Source: Clostridia bacterium
GTDB lineage: Bacteria > Bacillota > Clostridia > CAKSNL01 > HGM11501
NCBI GenBank assembly: GCA_017390225.1
Contig: JAFPCL010000162.1
Coordinates: 1-15,523, forward strand
Direction of reading: 5' to 3'
Length of the DNA: 15,523 bases
Positions within the stretch are counted from its first letter, which is position 1. Every line of letters starts with the position of its first letter. The notes below the pieces were generated by a model. It did not search any database, was not told the DNA's origin, and saw only the letters and a list, made by a program, of their open reading frames with translations. The position numbers were made by a program, and so were the translations under genes. Shown here piece after piece: positions 1 to 7,287 of this stretch.

Positions 1-120
1 AAGACGTGTCAGGTCAGAGATAGAGCCGAGGTTCTTCTCCAGCTTAGCACGCTGGCGAGTAACCTGCAACAGCTCACGCTTAGACAGATTGTTGTATGTG
101 CCGTCAGCTCGAAAAATCAT
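1..120 (-). CDS. rpsB: 30S ribosomal protein S2, internal fragment (runs off left edge; probable chimeric sequence)
   Basis: Forty codons stay open to the window edge on the minus strand. The peptide contains DGTYNNLSKRE, then TRQRAKLEKNLGSI, then SDLTRL. This is the coiled-coil region in the middle of ribosomal protein S2; the E. coli counterpart as I recall it reads DGTFDKLTKKE...LEKLENSLGGIKDM. The TRQRAKLEKNLGSI and DLTRL variants resemble Bacteroidota S2 rather than Bacillota, from memory. The first residues (MIFRA) come from the neighbouring gene read in another frame, so S2-like sequence starts at about base 105. The N-terminal half of S2 is absent and no promoter precedes it, so this is not a functional rpsB. 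Leu and Arg codons here are mostly CTG and CGT, unlike the flanking genes. A chimeric join is the likeliest explanation; a real gene fragment is possible but less so. Confidence 0.8.
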   Translation of the reverse strand, partial: MIFRADGTYNNLSKRELLQVTRQRAKLEKNLGSISDLTRL

Positions 121-1177
121 CTTCTTGGGCGACAGAATAAAAAGCAAAGAAGTTCACGGCATCCTCTTCCGATGCCATCACGTAATCTTCGGGCACATCA
201 ATGGAGAAATTCACATCCTCTGCGGAGAAGGTACGCATCCCGTTTTCCACGTTGGAAAGATCATGGGTGTCTTCTTCCTTATACTCTGTCGTAAAAGAAT
301 CGACGGTTTGAATCCATGCATCTCTTTGTTTTGTATCCTCGTTGGAGAAGATTGCCACGATTTGGAAGGTGCGACTTCCCTTCACCAGCTTTCTTTGAAT
401 GACATAGGTGCTCTTATCCTTCAATTGCAGATTGATTTCCTGCACGCCGTCTGCTTCGATTTTATCGATTTTCACGATGCTCTTGCCCGTTCCCACGGAA
501 TTTTTCGCTTCAATGTAGTCTTTCCCGAAATCGTAATCCTCCGGTGTGGCACTAACAAAAATTACAATACCGTAATTGTCATCTTCCTCCGAAATAAAGC
601 TCGTCATGGTACCATCGAAGAATCTGTCGTCCATCAGCATACCTTCGGGATTTTCCATGCTCCAACCAAAGTAGCTGTCGCCCACATATTTACTTTCCAC
701 GCCACCTGTGACGGTTTCGCCGGAAATTTTAGTTTCTTTCACAACGGTGATTTTGCCCGTGGCATCATCGTAGGAAACCGTAGCTCCAAAGGTCTCGGAA
801 ATAAAGCGCAGAGGCACCATGGTGAACCCGTTTGCCGTGAGCTCCGGTGCAGACAAAAGCGTTGTTGCCTGCTTGTTGACCTCTGCCATGGGATTATCAA
901 TCTGCAAAATGATTTCCACATCGGGATACGAAAGGGTAATCGTCTTTGTCTGTGCTTCCCAGCCGACCTCAGCACCAAAGGCTTCGGTGATGACACGAAC
1001 CGGCACCAATGTCACACCCGCGCCGACCACATAAGGCTTTTCCACCGTAACGGCTTCCCCATTGATGGTCAGTGTGCTTTCGCCCACGCAGAAGGTGATT
1101 TCCACCTTATCTTCTGCCGCATGGACGACACTAAAAAGCATAACAAGTACCGCAACCAAACATACTAATTTTTTCAT
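104..1177 (-). CDS. secreted stalk-domain protein with tandem PsbP-like domains, C-terminus lost at the left-end junction
   Basis: The visible 357 residues begin with a signal peptide (residues 1-20, cleavage after SVVHA), so the protein is exported. Residues about 28-145 carry the copper-amine-oxidase N-terminal-like 'stalk' fold in two halves, recognisable from LVPVRVITEAFGAEVGW and MVPLRFISETFGATV. This module is common in Clostridia wall proteins and does not imply an oxidase. Residues about 168-295 resemble a PsbP-like lipoprotein domain. A second copy starts at about 317 (VNFSIDVPEDYVMAS matches FGWSMENPEGMLMDD) but stops after about 35 residues. The stop codon lies within the join to the rpsB-like sequence, so the native C-terminus is missing. 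It follows the protease gene by 12 bases, and its AAGGAGG overlaps the protease stop. Function unknown; probably an extracytoplasmic binding or adaptor protein. Confidence 0.75.
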   Translation of the reverse strand: MKKLVCLVAVLVMLFSVVHAAEDKVEITFCVGESTLTINGEAVTVEKPYVVGAGVTLVPVRVITEAFGAEVGWEAQTKTITLSYPDVEIILQIDNPMAEVNKQATTLLSAPELTANGFTMVPLRFISETFGATVSYDDATGKITVVKETKISGETVTGGVESKYVGDSYFGWSMENPEGMLMDDRFFDGTMTSFISEEDDNYGIVIFVSATPEDYDFGKDYIEAKNSVGTGKSIVKIDKIEADGVQEINLQLKDKSTYVIQRKLVKGSRTFQIVAIFSNEDTKQRDAWIQTVDSFTTEYKEEDTHDLSNVENGMRTFSAEDVNFSIDVPEDYVMASEEDAVNFFAFYSVAQEDDFSS

Positions 1178-1189
1178 TGAAATTCCTCC

Positions 1190-2296
1190 TTATTCGCAAA
1201 TCATTTTTTCTGTATAAGTCTGCCCGTTTCTTGTGAACGTAACCGTCAGGCTTTTTCCGTCAAAGCTTTTTTTCACAGCTTCGTTCCAATCCGTAATGCT
1301 GTGCACATCCATATCCCCCACAAGAGATACCACATCCCCGATGGAAAGCACCGGATGGGATGAGCTTTTCACCGTGATGCCCTTTTTCGTGGGAAGCCCG
1401 ATTTTTGCTTCCCAGGATTCCGTGAAGGAAATCTCTGCATTGGGGCGGCGCACCTTCCCAAAGTTTTCATATTCGGAAATGATATAATTCACCGTGTCCA
1501 CGGGAATAGCAAATGCCATATTGTCAATGCCGCTGCCGGCAAATTTCGATGAATTGATTCCAATCAATTCGCCTTTGGAATTTAAAAGCGGTCCACCGGA
1601 ATTGCCGGGATTCACTGCCGCATCGGTCTGAATCAATTTGTAGTGTGACCCGGACACGGAAACACCGCTTGCACTGACAATGCCACGGGTCACGGTATTT
1701 CGCATGGACAGCGAAACCGGTGTGCCGATGGCAATGGCTGTTTTTCCTGCCACCACACTTTCGGGGGTAGCCATCACAATGGCACGAAGCCCGATTTTAT
1801 CAATTTTCACAATAGCAAGATCCGCCGTTTCGTCCGACAACAAAACCGTTGCCGGAAGGGATGTTCCATCGGCTAAAATCACCGTCAGATTCTTCACATC
1901 AGTCACGACATGGGCATTGGTTAAAATATATCCGTTGCTTTTATAGATGACACCGGAGCCGTGCACCGTAGGATTATTAAACTCCATGGCAGTGCCTGTG
2001 CCGGCATAATTTCCGACGATTGTAACCACACTGGGGCTGACGTTTTCCACAACCCCTGCAATGGCATCCTCTTCGGTAAACGTGATGGCAACACTGCGCG
2101 TGGCTTCATCCCACACCACTTCGGCACCCAAAGCCTCACTCACGGCACGAAGCGGCACATAGGTTCTGTCATCTTGCAATATCACCTTTTGCTCCATTCG
2201 CAATCCATTCACATACACACGAATATCCTGTGCGTGCGAAACTGCACCGAAGCTTAGCAAAAGAACGAAAATCAGCATCATTTTCCCATGCTTCAA
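1190..2296 (-). CDS. secreted HtrA/DegP-like trypsin-fold serine protease with N-terminal stalk domain
   Basis: 368 residues. A signal peptide (1-22, cleavage near AVSHA) is followed by one short stalk (copper-amine-oxidase N-like) domain at about 25-75, with YVPLRAVSEALGAEV. A trypsin-like S1C protease domain spans about 80-280. The catalytic triad is visible: His129 in ILTNAHVV, Asp159 in ETADLAIVKI and Ser233 in NPGNSGGPLL. Residues about 284-366 look like a short divergent PDZ domain (SIGDVVSLVGDMDVHSITDW). The start is TTG at 2296, chosen because AAGGGG lies 8 bases upstream and the signal peptide follows directly. Bacillota HtrA proteins usually have an N-terminal membrane anchor before the protease, so a cleavable signal plus stalk domain is a less common arrangement. 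Likely role: extracytoplasmic protein quality control or processing, possibly acting with the co-transcribed stalk protein. Confidence 0.88.
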   Translation of the reverse strand: MKHGKMMLIFVLLLSFGAVSHAQDIRVYVNGLRMEQKVILQDDRTYVPLRAVSEALGAEVVWDEATRSVAITFTEEDAIAGVVENVSPSVVTIVGNYAGTGTAMEFNNPTVHGSGVIYKSNGYILTNAHVVTDVKNLTVILADGTSLPATVLLSDETADLAIVKIDKIGLRAIVMATPESVVAGKTAIAIGTPVSLSMRNTVTRGIVSASGVSVSGSHYKLIQTDAAVNPGNSGGPLLNSKGELIGINSSKFAGSGIDNMAFAIPVDTVNYIISEYENFGKVRRPNAEISFTESWEAKIGLPTKKGITVKSSSHPVLSIGDVVSLVGDMDVHSITDWNEAVKKSFDGKSLTVTFTRNGQTYTEKMICE

Positions 2297-2326
2297 TCCA
2301 TCATCCCCTTAATAAATCTTGATTTT

Positions 2327-2355
2327 ATTGTATCACAAAATTAAAATTCTGTCAA
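2327..2355 (-). promoter_or_regulatory. sigma-A promoter of the protease/stalk operon
   Basis: Read on the minus strand, TTGACA (2355-2350) and TACAAT (2332-2327) are separated by exactly 17 bases, a near-consensus housekeeping promoter. Transcription would start near 2320, giving a leader of about 25 bases before the TTG start of the protease gene. Confidence 0.85.
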
Positions 2356-2362
2356 TAAATCG

Positions 2363-2390
2363 TGCACGAACGGTCGTATTTATGCACGAA
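2363..2390 (-). repeat. pair of TTCGTGCA direct repeats, possible operator
   Basis: The octamer TTCGTGCA (minus strand) occurs twice, at 2390-2383 and 2370-2363, with a 20-base period, about two helical turns. The promoter-proximal copy sits inside the 10-base palindrome TCGTGCACGA (2360-2369). The pair lies just upstream of the -35 box of the protease promoter, a typical place for an activator. Regulatory function is inferred from position and symmetry only. Confidence 0.4.
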
Positions 2391-2420
2391 TGGTAAAAAA
2401 TTGATAAATTTCCCAAAAAT

Positions 2421-4448
2421 CTACTGCACGCATATCCAGAGCAGTCGTGCCTGCCGCGGATGTGCCATCGTAAGACGTATTCCTTTTTCCTGATTTTGGC
2501 TTCCCTCTATGCATATTTCTTCTTTGGTGTCTTCATCCGTCAGCACAAGACTTTGCTTTTCACCCACATACGGAAGCTTGATATGCAGTGTATCATCAAG
2601 GCAGTGCTCGCCACGAAAAGCAAACAGCACGCCCTTTTGGGTGTCCTCATCAAAATAACTATATGCCGTAAAGCCCATGCGGTCATGCTCCGAATGCCAC
2701 GGCGTGTGCACATAAAAATCTTTCAAAAGATACGAGCTCACACGTTTCCATTCCGAAAGCCCGAACCGAAGCATATCAAAGTTTTGGCTTTCATCCTGCA
2801 CAAATTGAGAATCCACGTTGAGAGCCGGCAAATAGGATGCACGCCAAATATACGGATCACTGTTTCCCACAGGTGCCAGCTGGCTTTCTTTTTCTTTCGT
2901 GTTTGCACCCATAAAAGGAATCCATGCTCCCAGTGCCGTTGTCATCGAAAGGCGAAGTGCCACCGTGGTACGATCGGCATCGCTCCGAAGAAGCGGCACA
3001 CCGCGCCGCAGGGATTCCAAATCATTGCGACCGCCGCCGGAAGCACAGGAATCCACAAAGCCACAGCCGCCATAGGACAGTGTGCACGCAATGATTTCAT
3101 CCCACATACGGTAGTGTCCGTCAATGAATTTACATTCGGTGATGCCGCGGCGATGATCACCTTCCTTGGCATCCAGATACGACCAAAGCTCTGCCGGATT
3201 ACTGTTGTTATCCTCCCGATACATTTCCACTCTGTTATCAGAAAGCACTTTTTTGATCTGTCCGAGTGTCCAATCCAGACATTCGGGAATTCCGATATTA
3301 TTGGCAATGGCAGGATTATTCTCTCTGGCAATGGCCCATTCGGCACGATAGCCGAAATATTTTTCTAAATTCTCGGGATCACTCACCCGCTCCGGCTCAA
3401 ACCAGAGCAGTGTTTTCATGCCATGTGCGCGCGCAAATTCCGTCGATTCCAAAAAGCTGTCTCCCGGCCATTTTTCGGAATCGAGCTCCCACGTGCCGAC
3501 CGTATCCCACCAGTCATGCCCGGAAACATAGGGCTGAGCACTCGTTTTGTCCGGGGCGATATACCATCCGGCATCCACCCAACGAAAATCCACTTTGACA
3601 TCCTCTGCCAGCATTTTTTCCAAGCTGGGACGCCATGTGGCGTAATTTTCCGAAATTGAGCCATCGGAATTGGGAAGCCCCGTATCCGATGCCAGACAGC
3701 AGGTAGAAAAAGGTGCAAGCGCCGTGCCCTTTTGATCAGCCTTGGGAAGATTATACGCGATAAACCAACGTCGCCAATAATTTGTCCCGTAGCTTTCTCT
3801 TCTTTCTCCGTATCTGCCACAGACAAAAAGGGCCGTTCTGATTTTCTCTTTGGGCTTCAGATAAGTATAAAGATCGTTCACGGACTGCGCCGTGTACACG
3901 GTTTCTTCTCCGTCAAAATGAAAGTCCGCTTTCCATGTGCCCGACCAACCGATCGCAAGCATGGCTCCCATTTCTCCAAATTCCAGATTGAAATACGGAA
4001 ACACAATATGGGTCGGTCTTCCCGTATGGGAAACAAACGTCGTTGTCTGATCTGCTATGTCAATGGCATACGGACGGTACGCGTTCACATGATCCCCTAA
4101 AATGCCTTTCAGCATGGGACGCTGTCCCAAAAAGCGCAGTTCGCTTTTACATTCCGATATAATCCCACTGTTTTTATCCGATGGATTTTCAAACCAAACC
4201 GTCCATTCCGTAACCCCAAAATCGTAATAATGGGTGCACAAAAGCGTTATCTCTATCGTTTCATCCAAGGAAAAAACAACCGTCACGGTTTCCTTGTCGC
4301 CAATGCGTTTTGTGTGCTGTGCCTTCTTCGGCATGTCAAAGCCATAGTGACAAATACCGTCGTAATCAAAAGAAAAAGGAAACTTCTTAAAATCTGCCGT
4401 AATTTCCCGATACCATGCATCCGCCGCCGGATTTGCGTATTGCTTCAT
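2421..4448 (-). CDS. alpha-galactosidase, GH36 (melibiase) family
   Basis: 675 residues without signal peptide or membrane segment, so probably cytoplasmic and acting on imported alpha-galactosides. An N-terminal beta-rich domain (about 1-250) precedes a TIM barrel (about 265-565) and a C-terminal beta-sandwich (about 590-675), the usual GH36 order. Barrel signatures are FRWVDAGWY (288-296), LLWFEPERV (347-355), the nucleophile region MYREDNNSNP with Asp413, the segment VDSCASGGGRNDLE (465-478), and RSDADR with Asp490 as predicted acid/base. The nucleophile motif is YREDNN rather than the KWDxNR of well-studied bacterial alpha-galactosidases; a branch with YRQDFN-type motifs is known, so substrate could be another alpha-galactoside or alpha-N-acetylgalactosaminide. 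Last gene of a three-gene operon: GGAGG directly after the stop of the DUF218 gene, 12-base gap. Confidence 0.88.
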   Translation of the reverse strand: MKQYANPAADAWYREITADFKKFPFSFDYDGICHYGFDMPKKAQHTKRIGDKETVTVVFSLDETIEITLLCTHYYDFGVTEWTVWFENPSDKNSGIISECKSELRFLGQRPMLKGILGDHVNAYRPYAIDIADQTTTFVSHTGRPTHIVFPYFNLEFGEMGAMLAIGWSGTWKADFHFDGEETVYTAQSVNDLYTYLKPKEKIRTALFVCGRYGERRESYGTNYWRRWFIAYNLPKADQKGTALAPFSTCCLASDTGLPNSDGSISENYATWRPSLEKMLAEDVKVDFRWVDAGWYIAPDKTSAQPYVSGHDWWDTVGTWELDSEKWPGDSFLESTEFARAHGMKTLLWFEPERVSDPENLEKYFGYRAEWAIARENNPAIANNIGIPECLDWTLGQIKKVLSDNRVEMYREDNNSNPAELWSYLDAKEGDHRRGITECKFIDGHYRMWDEIIACTLSYGGCGFVDSCASGGGRNDLESLRRGVPLLRSDADRTTVALRLSMTTALGAWIPFMGANTKEKESQLAPVGNSDPYIWRASYLPALNVDSQFVQDESQNFDMLRFGLSEWKRVSSYLLKDFYVHTPWHSEHDRMGFTAYSYFDEDTQKGVLFAFRGEHCLDDTLHIKLPYVGEKQSLVLTDEDTKEEICIEGSQNQEKGIRLTMAHPRQARLLWICVQ

Positions 4449-4460
4449 ACAAATTCCTCC

Positions 4461-5189
4461 TTAATCGATAATCCACATTTTCAGCACTGCCAAAGTTTCT
4501 CTCAAATAATTTGGAATCACGTTATACCATTCCAATCCGCCGTGCATATGGGTGACATCCAAAAACCCTTCTTTTTGCGCAATTGCTACCCCACGGTAGA
4601 TATGAAAATGGTTAGTGATCACCACGACACTATAGTCATTTCCCAATTTTTCATCGAGAATTGCTTTCGAAAAACGCATATTTTCTTCCGTGGATGTTGC
4701 CTGTTCTTCTTTAATAATCTTATCGGGATCAACGCCCCGTTTGATTAGGTATTTCTCCATGGCATAGGCTTCCGTCACCGTTTCCTGTGCCCCTTGTCCT
4801 CCGGTGACCACAATATAAGCATCGGGATTCTTCTCGTGATAAGAAACCGCCGCCGTAAGCCTGTGCCAAAGGGGCATCGTGATCTGATCGCCGCGCACAC
4901 CGGCGCCCAAAACAATCACGGCATCTTCCGTGTAGTCCGTGTTGTCCACATTTCCGTAGCACCCCAAAAAGCCGACAAAGACAAGTTCCAAGCATAAAGA
5001 AACGACAAAGACGTTCCTGAAAATTTTAAGAATACCTGTCTTTGTTTTTTCATAAAACAAACCCCAAAGGAAAAACACACCGCCCAGCAGAATCGTCATT
5101 AAAATGCCCAGATTGAAATTGGACATGGTATATAAAATCGCCCCGATAGCGGCAATAATCAATCCCAAAACCAACAGAAAATATTTCAT
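4461..5189 (-). CDS. YdcF/SanA/ElyC-type DUF218 membrane protein
   Basis: 242 residues. Three hydrophobic segments (about 3-20, 26-45, 58-77) precede a DUF218 domain at about 89-235. Family landmarks are IVLGAGVRGD (92-101), TGGQG (129-133), the acidic ATSTEEN (164-170) and VITNHFHIYRG (190-200). The domain would lie next to the membrane. DUF218 proteins are linked to envelope integrity and polyprenyl-phosphate carrier metabolism in E. coli (ElyC, SanA), but the reaction is not defined, so no specific function is assigned. The start is ATG at 5189 because AAGGAG is 6 bases upstream; an in-frame GTG at 5192 would leave only 3. The ATG shares one base with the TGA stop of the preceding phosphatase gene (TGATG), implying translational coupling. 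GH36 follows. Confidence 0.82.
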   Translation of the reverse strand: MKYFLLVLGLIIAAIGAILYTMSNFNLGILMTILLGGVFFLWGLFYEKTKTGILKIFRNVFVVSLCLELVFVGFLGCYGNVDNTDYTEDAVIVLGAGVRGDQITMPLWHRLTAAVSYHEKNPDAYIVVTGGQGAQETVTEAYAMEKYLIKRGVDPDKIIKEEQATSTEENMRFSKAILDEKLGNDYSVVVITNHFHIYRGVAIAQKEGFLDVTHMHGGLEWYNVIPNYLRETLAVLKMWIID

Positions 5190-5968
5190 CACAAGCTCCT
5201 TATGTCTATTATCTTCGGCATACCGATATAGTTCAGCTTATATTTTTCCACCAAGCTTTGCGCTATGGCAAGGGATGCCCTGTCGCAAGCATCCTCCGTT
5301 TGGTGTGCATCCAGTCCAAAGGTCACGGGTGCTTTTTCTTCACCTGCGATTTTCCAAAAAACCGTGTTCGGATAAATCCGTTTGTCACGAATCCCTAAAA
5401 AATTGATTTCCAGCGGTGTGCTGTTTTCACGGGCAGCAACGCAAAGACGACGCATAGATTCTTCGTATTCCGGCGCATGGATGTTATATTGAAAAATATC
5501 GGGATGGGCAACATAAGTAAACACCCCCGTGCGTATCGCTTCAATCACTGTATCCACATAAACCAAAAGATGCTCTTTTTCATTGTGGGGATTTATGACA
5601 TAGCGGCCGCCCGGATGCTCGTTGTGAATAAAATGCTGCCCCAAAATCAAATACTCTGCCCCAAACCCAATGGCATTTCTCAGCATTTGCTCAAAATAAA
5701 GCGGATAATACTCCAATTCAAATCCAATCCGAATATCGATTTTGTCTTTATATTTCTCCCTCAGTGCACGGATTTCTTCGCAATATGCCGCACCTTCCGC
5801 CATCGGCACTCGATAGCCCGATTCACGTCCGTCGGGAAATTGCTGAGGAACGTGGTCGGAAAATCCATAAACCCTCATACCACCTTTGATTGCCGCCAGT
5901 ACATAGTCCTCCGCCTCTCCCGAAGCATGATGACATCTTTTCGTATGCGTGTGTAAATTGTAGTCCAT
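5189..5968 (-). CDS. PHP-family phosphatase, HisJ/HisK histidinol-phosphatase type
   Basis: 259 residues, close to the usual length of monofunctional PHP histidinol-phosphatases. Metal-binding motifs appear in order: LHTHT (His6, His8), GFSDH (Asp38, His39), GFELEYY (Glu84), GQHF (His112), AHPD (His155) and GLDAH (Asp220, His222). These form the trinuclear metal site of the PHP fold. The HisJ family hydrolyses L-histidinol phosphate to histidinol, the penultimate step of histidine biosynthesis. No other his gene is visible, so another phosphomonoester substrate is possible. It is the first gene of an operon with the DUF218 and GH36 genes. AGAAGG sits 6 bases before the ATG. Confidence 0.82.
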   Translation of the reverse strand: MDYNLHTHTKRCHHASGEAEDYVLAAIKGGMRVYGFSDHVPQQFPDGRESGYRVPMAEGAAYCEEIRALREKYKDKIDIRIGFELEYYPLYFEQMLRNAIGFGAEYLILGQHFIHNEHPGGRYVINPHNEKEHLLVYVDTVIEAIRTGVFTYVAHPDIFQYNIHAPEYEESMRRLCVAARENSTPLEINFLGIRDKRIYPNTVFWKIAGEEKAPVTFGLDAHQTEDACDRASLAIAQSLVEKYKLNYIGMPKIIDIRSL

Positions 5969-5994
5969 AAAAAACCTTCTTTTTATTTTTCTTT

Positions 5995-6023
5995 ATTTTA
6001 AATCAAAACAAAATAAAAGTCAA
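5995..6023 (-). promoter_or_regulatory. sigma-A promoter of the phosphatase/DUF218/GH36 operon
   Basis: On the minus strand TTGACT (6023-6018) and TAAAAT (6000-5995) are separated by 17 bases, with the phosphatase ATG about 27 bases further downstream. No hairpin or riboswitch-like leader fits in that space. Confidence 0.75.
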
Positions 6024-6089
6024 TTCATTTCACCTTCGGGTTGTGTTAAAATTTTATGAACGATTTACTGTTGTTTTTTTCTATGGCTA

Positions 6090-6118
6090 TTGACTTTTCT
6101 TTATTGTTTTGCTATAAT
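6090..6118 (+). promoter_or_regulatory. sigma-A promoter of the wecE-rmlA-rmlB operon
   Basis: TTGACT (6090-6095), a 17-base spacer and a perfect TATAAT (6113-6118) precede the aminotransferase ATG by 32 bases. GAGGTG at 6138-6143 is the ribosome binding site, 7 bases before the ATG. This promoter diverges from that of the phosphatase operon, the two -35 boxes being about 66 bases apart. Confidence 0.85.
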
Positions 6119-6150
6119 TCTACATTATAATATTATTGAGGTGATTTTTC

Positions 6151-7284
6151 ATGATTCCCTTTAACCTTCCCAGCATCACGGATATTGAAAAAAAATACAT
6201 AGCCGAGGCGCTTGCCACCAATAAACTCTGCGGCGACGGCAGTTTCACGAAAAAGGTAGGTGCGCTTTTTAAAGACAAATTAGGTGTCTCTCCCCTGCTT
6301 CTCACCACGTCCTGCACCCATGCCCTTGACATGACGGCAATTTTGGCGGATCTTAAGCCCGGCGATGAGGTCATTGTTCCGTCCTACACCTTTGTTTCCA
6401 CGGTCAATGCCGCCGTCCTTCGTGGTGCACACCCTGTCTTTTGTGATGTAGAAAGTTCTACCATGAACATGGATGTTTCCAAAGTGGAAGCCTTAATCAC
6501 CGAAAAAACCAAAGCAATCTACCCTGTCCATTATGCCGGTGTTTCCTGCGATATGGACGCACTGTTGGCACTCGGAAAGAAATATAATATCGCTATTATT
6601 GAAGATGCCGCCCAGGCTGTCGGCTCTACATACAAGGGCAAGCCCTGCGGCACCATCGGCGACATGGGATGCTACAGCTTCCATGAAACCAAAAACTACG
6701 CCATGGGCGAAGGCGGTGCACTGATTGTTAAAGATCCCGAAACCTTCAAACGTGCAGAGATTCTACGTGAAAAAGGCACCGACAGAAGCCAGTTCATTCG
6801 CGGGGAGATTGATAAATACACATGGCAATCTATCGGCTCTTCTTTCCTGCCCTCCGACGTACTTGCCGCTATGCTGTACGGACAGATGGAGCGGTTCGAA
6901 GAAATCATGGACAAGCGTATGTCCGTTTGGAATCGCTATCATGAAGCCTTTGCCGATCTTGAAAAAGCCGGCAAGGTTATTCGTCCCTTCATCCCGGACT
7001 ACACAACACACAATGCCCATATGTACTATTTGATTCTTCCCACCCGAAAGATTCGCGACACAATGATTACCACGTTGCGCGAGGAAGGCGTGCAATCCGT
7101 GTTCCACTATATTCCGCTCCACACTTCTCCCATGGGACAAGGCTTCGGATACCGCGAAGGCAGTCTTCCCGTCACCGAGGAATATGCAGGTCGCTTAATT
7201 CGTCTTCCCATGTGGGCAGATTTGACCGATGAAAATGTAAGTTATGTGATCGATAAGGTCACAAAATATATTCAGGAGGCATAA
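6151..7284 (+). CDS. wecE: dTDP-4-amino-4,6-dideoxygalactose transaminase (WecE/RffA family)
   Basis: 377 residues, a DegT/DnrJ/EryC1-type PLP aminotransferase of full length. It resembles E. coli WecE through most of its length as I recall that protein: MIPFN at the start, KLCGDGSFT, PGDEVIVPSYTFVST, VHYAGVSC, IIEDAAQ, SFHETKNYAMGEGGA with the predicted Schiff-base Lys181, REKGTDRSQFIRGEIDKYTW, and AHMYYL and VFHYIPLH near the end. WecE transfers an amino group from glutamate to C4 of dTDP-4-keto-6-deoxyglucose, giving dTDP-Fuc4N. The next two genes make exactly that substrate, which supports the assignment. Qui4N-forming (VioA-like) or Fuc3N-forming relatives are the main alternatives, but the WecE signatures favour Fuc4N. 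First gene of the operon; its end carries the AGGAGG for rmlA. Confidence 0.88.
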   Translation: MIPFNLPSITDIEKKYIAEALATNKLCGDGSFTKKVGALFKDKLGVSPLLLTTSCTHALDMTAILADLKPGDEVIVPSYTFVSTVNAAVLRGAHPVFCDVESSTMNMDVSKVEALITEKTKAIYPVHYAGVSCDMDALLALGKKYNIAIIEDAAQAVGSTYKGKPCGTIGDMGCYSFHETKNYAMGEGGALIVKDPETFKRAEILREKGTDRSQFIRGEIDKYTWQSIGSSFLPSDVLAAMLYGQMERFEEIMDKRMSVWNRYHEAFADLEKAGKVIRPFIPDYTTHNAHMYYLILPTRKIRDTMITTLREEGVQSVFHYIPLHTSPMGQGFGYREGSLPVTEEYAGRLIRLPMWADLTDENVSYVIDKVTKYIQEA

Positions 7285-7287
7285 AAA

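Noticed and set aside
89..1168. Long plus-strand open frame of 359 codons opposite the stalk-domain gene
   Set aside because: It is antisense to a gene with a clear signal peptide, stalk motifs and ribosome binding site. Its Cys/His/Phe-rich translation resembles no protein, and it crosses the chimeric junction.
2385..2420. Possible terminator after GH36 (AAATT/AATTT before a T-run, minus strand)
   Set aside because: The stem is about five A-T pairs, too weak to support a call.
2460..3368. Plus-strand open frame of 302 codons opposite GH36
   Set aside because: Shadow of the GH36 catalytic barrel; no binding site, no recognisable domain, skewed composition.
5190..5192. GTG as start of the DUF218 gene
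   Set aside because: Only 3 bases from AAGGAG, whereas the adjacent ATG has the usual 6.
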